A DNA stretch of 64,000 bases from Posidonia oceanica (Eukaryota; Streptophyta; Magnoliopsida; Alismatales; Posidoniaceae). The translations under genes were made by a program, and so were the position numbers. Numbering within the stretch: the first letter of the stretch is position 1; the number at the start of each line of letters is the position of its first letter. The notes under the pieces were generated by a model. It saw only the letters and a program-made list of their open reading frames with translations, was not told the DNA's origin and did no database searches. Shown here piece by piece: positions 1 through 11,300 of the stretch. The DNA lies in the NCBI GenBank assembly GCA_037176725.1, contig JAZBRS010000044.1, forward strand, positions 2,294,001 through 2,358,000, in the 5' to 3' direction.

Positions 1-260
1 TGGCACCCCCAACTGCTCGGCGATAGGTCCGTCAACCTGTCATCATCTTCGGGCTGGTACCCCAAACTACTCATCTGACAAACACGACAGTTTTGTCTTC
101 ATCCTCTGCTTTTGATGCCAAGGACGCGCTTGCCAACCCCTGGCATCATCCTGATACCAGGGGCATCTTTTGATCGCCCCTTGGTATCATTCTCCCTCTC
201 TTTCCCCCGTGATATTCCTGGTATCATGGGGTGCTTCGCTCTCGCGAAACCCATTCCTTT

Positions 261-716
261 GCCGGTCGATAAGTCCGATATCTTATCATCTCTCATCATT
301 CCCTCATCCCCTCTTTGCCGGCCGATAAGTCCGATATCTTATCATCTCTCGTCATTCCCTCACCCCCTCTTTGCCGGCCGATAAGTCCGATATCTTATCA
401 TCTCTCATCATTCCCTCATCCCCTCTTTGCCGGCCGATAAGTCCGATATCTTATCATCTCTCATCATTCCCTCATCCCCTCTTTGCCGGCCGATAAGTCC
501 GATATCTTATCATCTCTCATCATTCCCTCATCCCCTCTTTGCCGGCCGATAAGTCCGATATCTTATCATCTCTCATCATTCCCTCATCCCCTCTTTGCCG
601 GCCGATAAGTCCGATATCTTATCATCTCTCATCATTCCCTCATCTCCTCTTTGCCGGCCGATGAGTCCGATATCTTATCATCTCTTTCCCTCTGCCGGCC
701 AATAAGTCCGATATCT
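261..716 (+). repeat. 56-bp tandem repeat in retroelement 3' UTR
   Basis: About nine head-to-tail copies with an exact 56-bp spacing: the motif GCCGG[CT]CGAT starts at 261, 317, 373, 429, 485, 541, 597 and 653, with a shortened copy at 694. Copies differ by only a few bases, so amplification is recent. Each unit holds a GATAAG-n8-CTTATC inverted repeat with a 6-bp stem. Tandem repeats between pol and the 3' LTR are a known trait of Tat/Ogre retrotransposons, and the LTR boundary at 2122 supports that placement. No coding function is visible. Confidence 0.9.
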
Positions 717-780
717 TATCAATCTCCTCATTTCAATCATTCTTTTTCTTATCAATCACTCACTCACTCAATCAATCAAT

Positions 781-1600
781 CAATCATTGCTCTTTCCGGT
801 TGATAGGACCGTAAACTATCATCTTGGGCCGATCCCCGATCTGGCTCGCAGTTGTGTTATACGGCTGACATCCAGTAACTGTCCCTCGTAATTGCAGCTT
901 CCAGTTGATAGGACTGTAAACTATCATTCTCTGGCTGATGATCCAAAACTCATCCTTGGCTGATACCCAAAACTATCACTTGCAATTACGTTATACGGCT
1001 GATATCCAGTAACTATCCCTCATGATTGCGTTTTCCAGTTGATAGGACTGTAAACTATCGTTCCAGTTGATAGGACTGTAAACTATCGTTCCAGTTGATA
1101 GGACTGTAAACTATCACTCGCAATCATGTTATACGGCTGATATCCAGTAACTATCCCTCGCAAATGCCCTTTCCAGTTGATAGGACTGTAAACTATCGCT
1201 CCAGTTGATAGGACTGTAAACTATCGTTCCAGTTGATAGGACTGTAAACTATCATTCTCTGGCATTTGCGTTATACGGCTGATACCCAGTAACTATCCCT
1301 CATGGTTTGTGCTTTCCAGTTGATAGGACTGTAAACTATCGCTTCCAGTTGATAGGACTGTAAACTATCACTCCAGTTGATAGGCCTGTAAACTATCGCT
1401 TCCGGTTGATAGGACCGTAAACTATCCTGCACAACCATGTTATACGGCTGATATCCAGTAACTATCACTCACAACTGCTCTAGGCTGATAACCTAAACTA
1501 TCGCTCTAGGCTGATAACCTAAACTATCGCTCCAGGCTGATAACCTAAACTATCACTCCCGGTTGATAGGACCGTAAACTATCCGGCCGATAAGCCCGAC
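781..1600 (+). repeat. Short hairpin-unit repeats (GATAG...CTATC family)
   Basis: Many short units, some in strict 28-bp tandem (starting 1035, 1063, 1091), others spaced by unrelated linkers. The core is GATAGGACTGTAAACTATC with variants GATAGGACCGTAAACTATC, GATAACCTAAACTATC and GATATCCAGTAACTATC. Every variant is a small inverted repeat with a GATA/TATC or GATAG/CTATC stem and an 8-10 nt loop. They continue the pattern of the 56-bp array to the left and of lone units near 22-41. This is read as part of the 3' untranslated region of a Tat/Ogre-like element. Confidence 0.8.
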
Positions 1601-2121
1601 ATCTTATCACCCTCTTTGCGCGACCTTGTCCCAGGAAGGCAAAGTCCCGCATCCCCTCGCGATAGGAGAGCCATCCCCTCTCCCCTCGCACATCTTTTGC
1701 TAGCTTGCTCCCCGGACAGGGACAAGCTGCACTCTTTTCTTTCTCGCGTTGTTGTCGCGCAAGTTGGCCTGCCTGCCAGATCCTCGCGCCACAGTCGCGC
1801 CTTCCTTTTAGCATTTCTTTCGCATCATCTCTGCACCTTCAATGCTAGCATTACATATCAGTCTAACATCATCAGTATCATCGGCACCGCATCAGCATTC
1901 TTATCTGTACTAACTTTTGCACTAACATTTGCATTGCACCTACACTTGCATGCATTGCATCTGCATTTTGCATTGCGGCAACGAGCTACGACGTTCGGTG
2001 TATCCGCCGAATAAGTAACTCACGCCAATAGCAAATCTTTTGGCTCTCCGGTCAAATGGGGCGTCTTCTCAACCCTGAGCAACGGTCTCGGTCCCCTTAA
2101 CCTCGCTCAGGGAGGGGCATC
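1601..2121 (+). other. End of Tat-like 3' UTR with polypurine tract
   Basis: Non-coding stretch between the hairpin repeats and the LTR. It ends in a purine run AGGGAGGGG at 2109-2117 followed by CATC and then the LTR start TGTTGACACCCC at 2122. A polypurine tract directly before a TG-starting LTR is the plus-strand primer site of LTR retrotransposons. The open frame at 1616-2014 has no recognisable domain and is judged spurious. Confidence 0.65.
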
Positions 2122-5100
2122 TGTTGACACCCCATTTCGACAAGGCTGAATTGGCAAGATCTCTCTGGCGGCTAGAGAAAAAACCCAAAATTACACCTTT
2201 CCCCTCACCCTTCCTTTCAAATCAAAACTCCACCTCAAACCTCAAAACCAAACCTAGAACCACACCCATTTTCTAACTCAGAAAACCACCCCAAAATCCT
2301 CTCAAAACCTTACCCTAAAACCATCCAAATGCAGGTCCAAACCCACACCTCTCCCTCTCTTTCCCTCCAAAATAAGCCCAAACTCAACCTAGGATTACAC
2401 CCCTTTCCGGAACCCAAAAACTAACCAAAAATCATAGGAAAACTCACCATCCCAGACTTAACAAACCCACCAAAAATCCTAGAAACTTTCAAACCAAGAC
2501 CATTCCCAAAAATCCTAGAAAACCTAGGTAAAACTCCCCTTTTTCTACACCTTAAAACCCCTCCAAAACCTCCTTGGAATCAAACCAAAACCTCAGAATC
2601 AGCTCTAGAAACCCTAGACTACCCACTCCCCAATTTTCATCCCATTCCAAGACTCCTAAGCCTTCCATTTGCCCAAATTATCCTTTTCTCTCTCTAGGAT
2701 TATCCTTTTCTCTCTCCTCTCTCTCTCCTGATTATCATCCCTCTTTTCATCACCCTCTTGTTCTTTTTCTTGCCTGGCTATGGGCCCCATTTGTGCTTCT
2801 ACCCCTTCTCTATCTTATTCCTATTTTTATTTTATTTTTAACATTTTCCCTGAATTTTAAAAAATCGTTTTCCTCCAACTCATCTCTTTCCCTTTTATTT
2901 CTCCCTTTTTCCATTTTCTTTCTCCTTCTCTTTCCCTTTTCTTTCCTTTGCTAAAATCCATAAAAACCCCTAAAAATCTGTAAAACTCTAAAACATAAGG
3001 GAAACAAACCAGAACTCTAAGAAAAATAATTAAAAAATATTAAACAAACAATTAAAAACTTAAACTTAACTAAATTAAGCTAAAAAGGAAATCAAGCATG
3101 TAAGTTAAAAAATGCAAAACAAACCAAAAGAAAATACTGAAAAATCAAGGAAAAAACTAAAACAAAATCAAAACCCACCAAAAGTAAGAACCCTATCAAG
3201 ATAATTAAAAAGCAAACCTTAAAAAAAAAAGAAAGAAGTAAAACAATTAAGAACACTAAGATAAACAATTAATGAAAGAAAAAGCCTAACCTAACAAACC
3301 TAAGAAAAAAACAACCTAAGGACTTAATCAAAAAGAAAATGAAGAACACATTAAGAAGACTTAAAAAACACTTAATCAGACAAGAGAAACCCAATTAAAA
3401 AAACATCAAGAAAAATCAACAAATAAAAATCAAAAACCTAATCCCAAAAGACTTAAGAAAAGAAAACCCTAAAAGACTAAAACTAAAAGCCCAAAACCCA
3501 TTCCAATTAATACGAAAATAAATCCTAAAAAATCCTAATTAATATCCTAAGTGCTTAACAAGAAAAACACAATTTTGAAAACAATTTAAAAGATTTAACA
3601 AACACTTAATCAAATGGAAAACAAATTAAGAACAAAACAAAACCCTAAAACCCTAATCAAGCCCAAAACACACTAATTAACCGAAAACAGTCATTAAAAA
3701 AATCTAATTAAAATCCTAACTCACAACACAATCTTTCTAGTATTTTTACTTATTTTTAATTTATTTTTCCTAATTTTATTTCCTCACTTTTCCCTCTCTT
3801 TCTTCCTTCTTTCCCATTTTTCTTTCCCTTTTTCCCTTACTAGGCCCGTCAGCCCGTTTCCCCCTTTTCTTCCTTATTTCTTTTTTCTTTTTTTCGGCCC
3901 ACAGCCGGTTTGCCCCTCCTTTTTCCCTCCTTCTCTTCTTCTTCTTCTTCTTCTTCCATTCTTCTTCTCCTCCTCTCACAAAAAACGACAGCCCACACCT
4001 CTCCCTCATTGGTTTTTTTTTCAAACCTTCACCAGACAACCACCTAGCCGCCCGTGCCCTTGGCTTGGCCTGGAACGCCGCACAACGCCGCATCCACCTC
4101 GGCCTTCACAGCAAAGCCTCTGCTGAACCAGATCTCGCCCCGGGCTGTAGAACGCGCTCCCGATTGCTCTGTCATCTTCCTTGGACCTCCGGCGACGCCC
4201 CCGAACCTCCCCAGCACCAGCAGCCGCCGTCCTCCGCCGTCTCCACCTCCCTCCGGCCGGCCGAAATCCTCCTGGATGGGTGGCCTCTTCCAGCGCGCGT
4301 GAGGGGTGAAGCAAGCCTCCACCGGATTCTCCTCTTCTCCCTCTTGCTCCTCGGCCTTTCCCCGGGGGTTTTCATCGCCTGTGCCGCCCACAATCCTTCG
4401 CCGAAGTTGCTGTCTTCTCCGGCGTCGGCCACCCCCGCAGCGGCCGTCGCGCGCTGTTCGATCGCCCCACGCTCCGCCGCAAGCCTCCGCAGCCTCCGTC
4501 GCACCCCGCCGCACTCGCCCCACGCTCCGCCGCCCCGCGTCACCCCTCCTCCGCCGGTCCAGAGCAACCGCCAGCCATCCTCCGGTCATCCACCCCCGCT
4601 GTAAGTCCACTGTTTCATTTTTTATTTTTTCAGTTAACTTAGTATATTTTCTTGCATTGCATTCTTGTCATTTTAAGTTTTTAATATTGCGTTTAGGTCC
4701 TGATCAGTTAAGACTTATGTTATATTGAATTTAGAACCATGCTACATTGCGTAATGTATTTCTGCTTTTCTGTATTTTCAATCCGATCCTTTTACTGTGC
4801 TGTTTAGTTATAAAATTTTATGCTTCAGCCCCTCTGGTTTCAATTTTTGCACATAGGTCCTGCAGTAGGTCATTTAATTTAATTTAAATGCATGAACTTT
4901 ACCTTATAATATTGCATTTTGTGTCCCTGTATTTTACTGTTTTTGCATTTAGGTCCCATGCACTGTAGTAACTTAGGGTTTATTTCCTTATTTTGCATAC
5001 TGCATTGCACATTTTCCCATCTGTTTTCTCATTTTTGCATGTAGGTCCTTTTAAATGCACAGTAGTCATTTTGCATGCATATTTAGCTTATTAAATTGCA

Positions 5101-7355
5101 TTTTTCCCCCTGCATTTTTAAAAAATTGCACATCAGTCCTTTATCTGTGATTTCAGAGCATATTTTGCATACTAAATTGCATGTTTGACCTTGCATGATT
5201 TCAAAATGACACATAGGTCCTTTGCATCATTATAAAATCATGTAAAATGCCTGTTTTGCCCTTAAAATTGCATTTTAGCTCCCACGTTTGCAAAATTGCA
5301 TGTAGGCCCTCCACTTGCATTCCCAGACTCCCCAGAACCCTGTTTTCTGGAAAAATTGCATTTTAGACCCTGGAGTTTTTCAAAATTGCATTTTGCTTGC
5401 CATTTGCTTTCAAAACTTCCTTTGATGCATACCCACTTTTCAAAATATCATTCTAAGCCCAGTCTTTTGCAAAACTGCATGCAATCCCTCCTGTTTCCAA
5501 AATCCCTGCCTGTAGAGCCCCATCTTTTTCAAAACTCTGGATTTAACCCCCTTTTCTTTTTGAAATGCAGTTGAATCCCTGTTTTTTCCAAAATTCTCTT
5601 TCTTGTCTTTTCTTGCTTCTGCATGCATTCTGCATTCATTTAGCTTTGCATTAAGCATCCCTTTGCACACACTAAGTCTCTTTAGCTCCCTTTCACCCGG
5701 GAGGACCTTTTGCACACCCCTAGGACCTCCTGAGCACTTAGATCTGCTCTTCTCCCCTGTTCTGGCACTCCTGCCTTAAAGCTGCGATATCTTCCAATCC
5801 GACCGTTGGATCTTCTCAAACAAGCTGCCCGGACGACCGCGGCGAAGCGCTCTTCAGCATGGACAAGCAGATTTCAGATCAGGCTCCAGGATTTCCAGAT
5901 ATGTCCTCCTGAACCCCTGCATTGCATTCATTTGCATGCCATTTGCATTGTTTGCCTTGTTTTCGCCTTCTGTCTCTTTGAGCATGTAGAATAGGGCCTC
6001 CTCTTCTTGTCTATCAACTCCGATCCCCGTTCCGCGTTTCCCCAAGGGTTTTGTGTTGTGTTTTCCCTGGATTCACCACTTAATGCGACCTTCTTCCCCC
6101 TTTTTCACGATCCGATCGCATCGCGAGCTTTGGGCAGCGTGCGAGACACATCGTGGAGCGGTTTAGCGGGAAACGGTCACAAAAAAGTGGTAATCCCTCT
6201 ATTTGCTCACTTCTCCCCTTTGTAGGTCTTCACACCTACTCTGTGTGGCCCTAAACAGCGTCTGTTCTCACACACGCGCTGTTTTACCTCTCCTTTAGCT
6301 TCTTCTGATCCTTTTCCCTGCATTTGCATTCGCATGGCTTTTCCGAGGTTTTATTTCGCTACTTTTGGCACCGTTTTGCGTGCCCGCTTTGATTTTGGCA
6401 CCGTTTCACGTGCCCGCTCTGCCTTTGGCACCATTTTGCGTGCCCGCTCTCCTTTTGGCACCATTTTGCGTGCCTGCTTTGTTTTTGGCACCGTTTCGCA
6501 TGCCTGCTTTGTTTTTGGCTCCGTTTTGTGTGTCCGCTTCGCTTTTGGCACCGTTTCGCGTGCCCGCTTTGTTTTTGGCACCGTTTTGCGTGCCCGCTTC
6601 GCTTTTTGTACCGTTTTGCGTGCCGCCTTACTTTTTCGCTCGTTTTGCGTGCCGCTTTGCTTTCTCGCATCGTTTCGCGTGCCGTTTTCGTTTCTTGCCT
6701 CGTTTTGTGTGTTTTACGCCGTTTTCTCTTGCATGTCACCTGCATTGCATGGTTTTCCCGTTGTTTTGTTTTTTCGCCTGCATTTGCATACAGGACTGTG
6801 ATGCTTACTGCCTGGAGTTCTCACGAGCCAGGTTTCGCCCGGTTCGGAACACAGACAGCGTGGCTGAGCGCCTAGATAGCATGTTTACTTCCTTGCTTTG
6901 CATTCCACCACTTAGAGCACACTTTGAGCACTCATTCAGGCATTCATTGGCATTTAGACATTCAAACCTGCATTTCCCTGCGTATGCGAGCGTAAGCCTA
7001 GAAAGACCGATTCTCGGGCGTGTCGGGGGTGCCTAACACCTTCCCCGCGCGTAACAGGAGTCCTTGCCCAGTCTTTTGGCCCGCAATGACCATATTGCCC
7101 TTATCCTAGGCTAGAGTCATTTCATTTGCATTTGTTTTCCTTTGCATTGCTTTGCTTTGCATTTCTTGCTTGGTTTTGCGTGTTAATCCACGCATTTCCC
7201 CCAGTTTTCCTTGTCTTCCGTTAATAGACATGGTGGCGACTTTGATTTGTCTTATCTTCCTCTTTTCTCCTCGATTTTAAGTGTTTTCGAGTTGAGCCTC
7301 TTCCTCAGATCAATCGCCGCTAATAGTAAGCCTGATTCCGATTGGGATTACTACA
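2122..7355 (+). mobile_element. 3' LTR of a Tat/Ogre-like Ty3/gypsy element
   Basis: The left edge is TGTTGACACCCC, typical of Tat/Ogre LTRs, directly after a polypurine tract. Near the right end, 7018-7090 has the GGGGGTGCCTAACACCTTCCCC block usual in the U5 part of such LTRs (shown here from memory of the family, not from a search). The right edge is uncertain: ...GATTACTACA at 7355 gives a TGT...ACA pair, while ...ATAGACA at 7230 followed by TGGTGGCGAC is an alternative. Inside are an AT-rich half, a pyrimidine stretch, a CpG-rich block (about 4040-4600), a stretch of repeated GCATTTAGGTCC-like words (4700-5350) and a 30-bp tandem repeat. No gene is supported. The internal region lies off the left edge. 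Confidence 0.7.
6361..6630 (+). repeat. 30-bp tandem repeat inside the LTR
   Basis: Nine copies with an exact 30-bp period, built on TTTTGGCACCGTTTTGCGTG followed by CCCGCTTTG, starting at 6361, 6391, 6421, 6451, 6481, 6511, 6541, 6571 and 6601. It then degrades into looser TCGTTTTGCGTGCCG words up to about 6715. Because 30 is a multiple of three, several long open frames appear on both strands here; their repetitive translations show they are artefacts. Confidence 0.9.
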
Positions 7356-7567
7356 ATAAGTCTCTAACTTTGTAGACTTTTATGCTTTATTTATCAATCT
7401 AATATATAAATAAACTTTCTTAAGCTTGAAGATAGATTGTATTTAATTTTAACAAATTGTAATTTAGAACATGATGTAGATAAAATGGTACTGTTTGATC
7501 CTTTTATTTTTCCAATTAAATAAAAAATGGTGTAAAAGAAACCACTTTTTTTCCTTGATATTTATCT
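7356..7567. other. AT-rich spacer between LTR and MULE
   Basis: About 210 bp of AT-rich DNA with no recognisable feature. Its last nine bases, TATTTATCT (7559-7567), are the left target-site duplication of the MULE. Confidence 0.6.
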
Positions 7568-7839
7568 AGGGTAATTTTCATATAATCCCTTAAGTTTATT
7601 CTCATTCGTTAAAAATGCCCTACCTTTTATCACGTTTGTACTGCCCCCTTAAAGTTTGTATCTAATATTAGAAAACTCCCTGAGTTAGTTTCCGTTAGAT
7701 TCTAATCGTAATGGCATCATAATTTAATTGAAATGACCTTATTATCCTACAAACATTTTTCAAAAACCCCCCTTCCACATAACCGTTACTTATACTTGAA
7801 TTTAAAAATGCATAATCCTATCACAACTGCTCCTCCTCT

Positions 7840-8290
7840 CCTCTTCTTCCTGTCACAACTCCTCCTCTCCACCTCCTCCTCCTCTCCACCTCTCCACCTC
7901 CTCCTTCTCCTCCTCCTCCTCCTTCTCTTCCTCCTCTGCACCTCCTCCTCCTCTCCACCTCTCCACCTCTCCACCTCCTCCTTCTCCTCCTCCTCTCCAC
8001 CTCCTCGTCGACTCTCCTCCTCGTCGTCCTCCTGTGCACCTCCTCCTCCTTGTCGACTCTCCTCCTTCTCGTCCTCCTGTGCACCTCCTCCTCCTCATCG
8101 TCCTTCTCGTCATCCTCGACAGGTTTGTACAGAGCCACCTCCTCCTTCTCATCCTCTCCACCTCCTTGACCTCTCCTCATCGTCGTCATCCTCCTCCTCC
8201 TCCTGTCGACCTCTCCTCCTCATCGTCGTCCTCCTCCTTCTGTCCACCTCCTCCTCGTCCTCTCCTCCGTGTCGTCCTCCTCCTCGTCAT
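7840..8290 (+). repeat. CTC/TCG low-complexity tract
   Basis: Imperfect CTC, CTT and CGT triplet repeats, strand-biased to pyrimidines. Open frames through it encode only Ser/Leu/Pro or Glu/Arg runs and are not genes. It continues as CTCCTCCTCC beyond the nested solo LTR at 12572, so it was one tract of the MULE upstream of the GRF zinc-finger gene before the insertion. Confidence 0.8.
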
Positions 8291-8313
8291 CCTTGACAAG
8301 TTTGTACCAGGTT

Positions 8314-11300
8314 TGTAACAATCCCAATGTCGTTACCTCTCAACCTAACTACCATTTTTTTTAATCTTATTAACACTCATGAACTAAGTTCTCACAATTA
8401 CTATAAAGCAGAAATAAAATAAACTTAAATAGATCACTTACCCAGAACCCTTGATGTGTGGTAGAGTGACTCCTTTCCTACATGTACTAGCAACTCCAGC
8501 TCCTATCCTGCATCTGCTAAAAACAGAAACGAAGCACACGTGAGCGACTACTCAATAGGTCACCCAGCACACACCCCAGCTCGACAAACAACGTCGAGGG
8601 AACAGACGTAACAACGCCACAAGCAAACAAACACAGGCACCTCTCCTGGATGCCACAGCAGGGCATACATCATTGCTCACAAAGCAAACCACTCAAAACA
8701 TGTCTTTGAAATCATCTTTTCTTTTTTCATTTCAAAACCATATGCATGCTCTTTTCAAAATCTTTATGCACATCTGAAATGGCCACACTAGCCAGGTCAA
8801 GCCCCAAAACACACGGTTTGGCCCACCACGCTCCTAGTACGAACCAGACAACCAACCACGTTTAAATACCCTCAATAGCATTCAGAACACACACAACAAC
8901 ACAACAAACACCAAAACACAAAGCTAGTGCTAAGACACTGCTCAACCAAACCAATGTGCCTCACTAGCGCAAGACCTACGCCCCACAGGCGCGGCCACAA
9001 GCACAACAACCACACACACAAACAAAGTGTCGTCACTCAGGCCCAAGTGAGACACCTAGCCACAAGCAGTCCACCGAGGCACTACCACGGTGTCCCTACA
9101 CTGCTACGGTCGACCACCCTGTGGGGAAGTGAACCATCCAGGCCAACAAGCCTCAACAGGTCCTGTCTCTCAGCAGGACACCACAGGGTATGCCCTCTAA
9201 GCGCCCTGACTCAGTGCTCCAAACCCTTGGGGCTCCTCACCCCAGGCTCAGTCCACACCAAGCAGTCTCGGTACCCATACTAACTAGGGTATCACGTCCA
9301 GCTACTCAGAGGTCTCATAACCCTTGTGTTCACTGCCACGATACACTATGTACAGTCTGTACCCTGGGTCCTTGGCACCCGGAACAAGCGGAGTGTCATG
9401 TTAGGATTCTAGGCTTCATTAGAGGGGGTGAATAGTGATTTAAAGGATAAGTGTAGATTTTAAAATTCTCTTTAACTATTTTAAGAAATTTAGCAAGTAA
9501 ATGAAATATGGAGATATGGATTTAAATGGTTAAACTAAAACATACATAGAAGGGGATGAGAGGCAATGAAAATGTACACAAGTAATTTTATAGTGGTTCA
9601 GCCACCCCGGCCTAGTCCACTCCTCGAGAAATCTCCTCGAGAGTTACCTTAACTTTGATCTTGTTTCGGGCCAAGATCTTGCCTTACACCTTGACGAGAC
9701 TACGCCAAGTTCCCGCAAAAACCGCGGTAACCCTTCTCGCTCTCAGAGAAGAACTCACACAAGAAAACTGAAGATTACAACTCTGTTGACTCTTTTCTAT
9801 ATCTCCCAAAACTCTTTTGGCAAGGTGGAAAGGATGGGAATGTATCTTTCTTACTTTGGGAATCTTTCTCACAAAATAGGAGTAGAATACTTGGAAAGTG
9901 ATGTGGCTTGAAGTTCTATATCATATGTTGTATCTATGTGATGAATGGGGATCCTATTTATAGATAAAACATGACCCAAGACTGTATCTAACGGCTAGCT
10001 CAACGTTAACAAACGGCTAGTATAAAACGGTATACCGATATAAAACGGTTGACCGAAAATCTCCAACTTTCGACTAAATTGGTATTCCGGTATGAAACGG
10101 TGTTCCGATATTAATCTGAACTGTAGACAAATACTACCGGTGTTCCGGTGAATTTCGGAGCTAAGACCCTTATTTCAAGTAACGGTATTCCATTATAAAA
10201 CGGTGTTCCGTTTTTACCAACGGTCTTATTTAAATGATATCTTTGCTAATTAACCTTCTACCCTGTGGAACGGTATACCGGTAAAAATCGATTTTCCGTT
10301 TCTAACCCAACTTCTAAACTTTGAGGTGGTTGTAAGTGTAATCCCCAGGTTTAGATAAGGGTGATATCCCAACTATTTTTGGGTTGTTCTTGGAGATCCG
10401 TTACATCCTTTCTTAGAGTATACTGATAAAGAAATATACACAAAATTACAGCATAAACACATTTTCACTTGATCTCTCTTCTTGTCCGTGTAGTCTCTGA
10501 TGTAGAAATTTCTTTAGCATTCCATGCTATACTTGATATTCTTCAATGATTGACTTTTCTCAGATAATCCACCTATCTTAAAAATCAACTGAATAATAAT
10601 CTCAAGTAATATCAATTTGTTATCATCAAAATTCATATATCACAGATATTTTTCAACATGTCATACCTCCAAGTCCAGTCGGTACCCCCAACCCACGGAC
10701 CTCAGCCTTGGCCTCGTGAACGACAATCAAGGAGTATCATACCTCCAAGATCCGACGAACACTTACCTCAGCCTCTTGGTCTCCGGACCTCAACCTAGGC
10801 AATGTGCCTAACCAACCAGGAATGTCGTCACATCTTCTGATCCCGTTGACACGCCCCTCCAGTATCTTGGTCCGCCACACATAGAAAACACCGGAAAACT
10901 CTTTCAAAACCCTTTGCCAAACCCATGCATTTCATTTTCAAATCTCTTTTCGAAAACTATTTCGAAATCCTTAAAAGACAACTCAAAATACCTAAAAAAC
11001 ACAGCACCAAGCACAGCACAAAACCACGAGCTGAAAGCACAGCTCAAAATACAACCTCGACAGCTTCACTGTTGAGTCCAGAACCACAATTCAAAACACG
11101 GCAAATAGAGAAACAATGGTACCTTCTAGGCATATCATTTACCCAGGAGACGCTCACCAGAAGCAAAGCATCCATCCCGAAGCTCCAATGAACTTACGAG
11201 ACCAAACACCACACAAACAGCACCTAGGACACTGAGTTCTGGTGCCAAGATCTAATTCTAAGATTAACATATTCCCTAATGTCCGTCTATACCAATTAGG

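Noticed and set aside
261..1600. CRISPR-like array
   Set aside because: Repeats without unique spacers, in a plant retrotransposon; units are tandem and hairpin-like, and no cas genes are expected or seen.
4044..4728. Overlapping long open frames on both strands
   Set aside because: They lie in a CpG-rich block of an LTR, overlap each other on both strands, and translate to Arg/Gly/Pro-rich low-complexity products with no domain.
6334..7036. 155- and 223-residue open frames
   Set aside because: Created by a 30-bp tandem repeat whose period is a multiple of three; both strands are open for the same reason.
7231..7240. TGGTGGCGAC as a primer-binding site after an LTR end at 7230
   Set aside because: It resembles a Tat-type primer region, but no internal region follows and a better TGT...ACA end exists at 7355. 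Kept only as an alternative boundary.
7733..8318. Ser/Leu-rich protein of 187 residues
   Set aside because: Pure CTC/CTT low-complexity DNA inside a MULE; the reverse strand is open as Glu/Arg runs.
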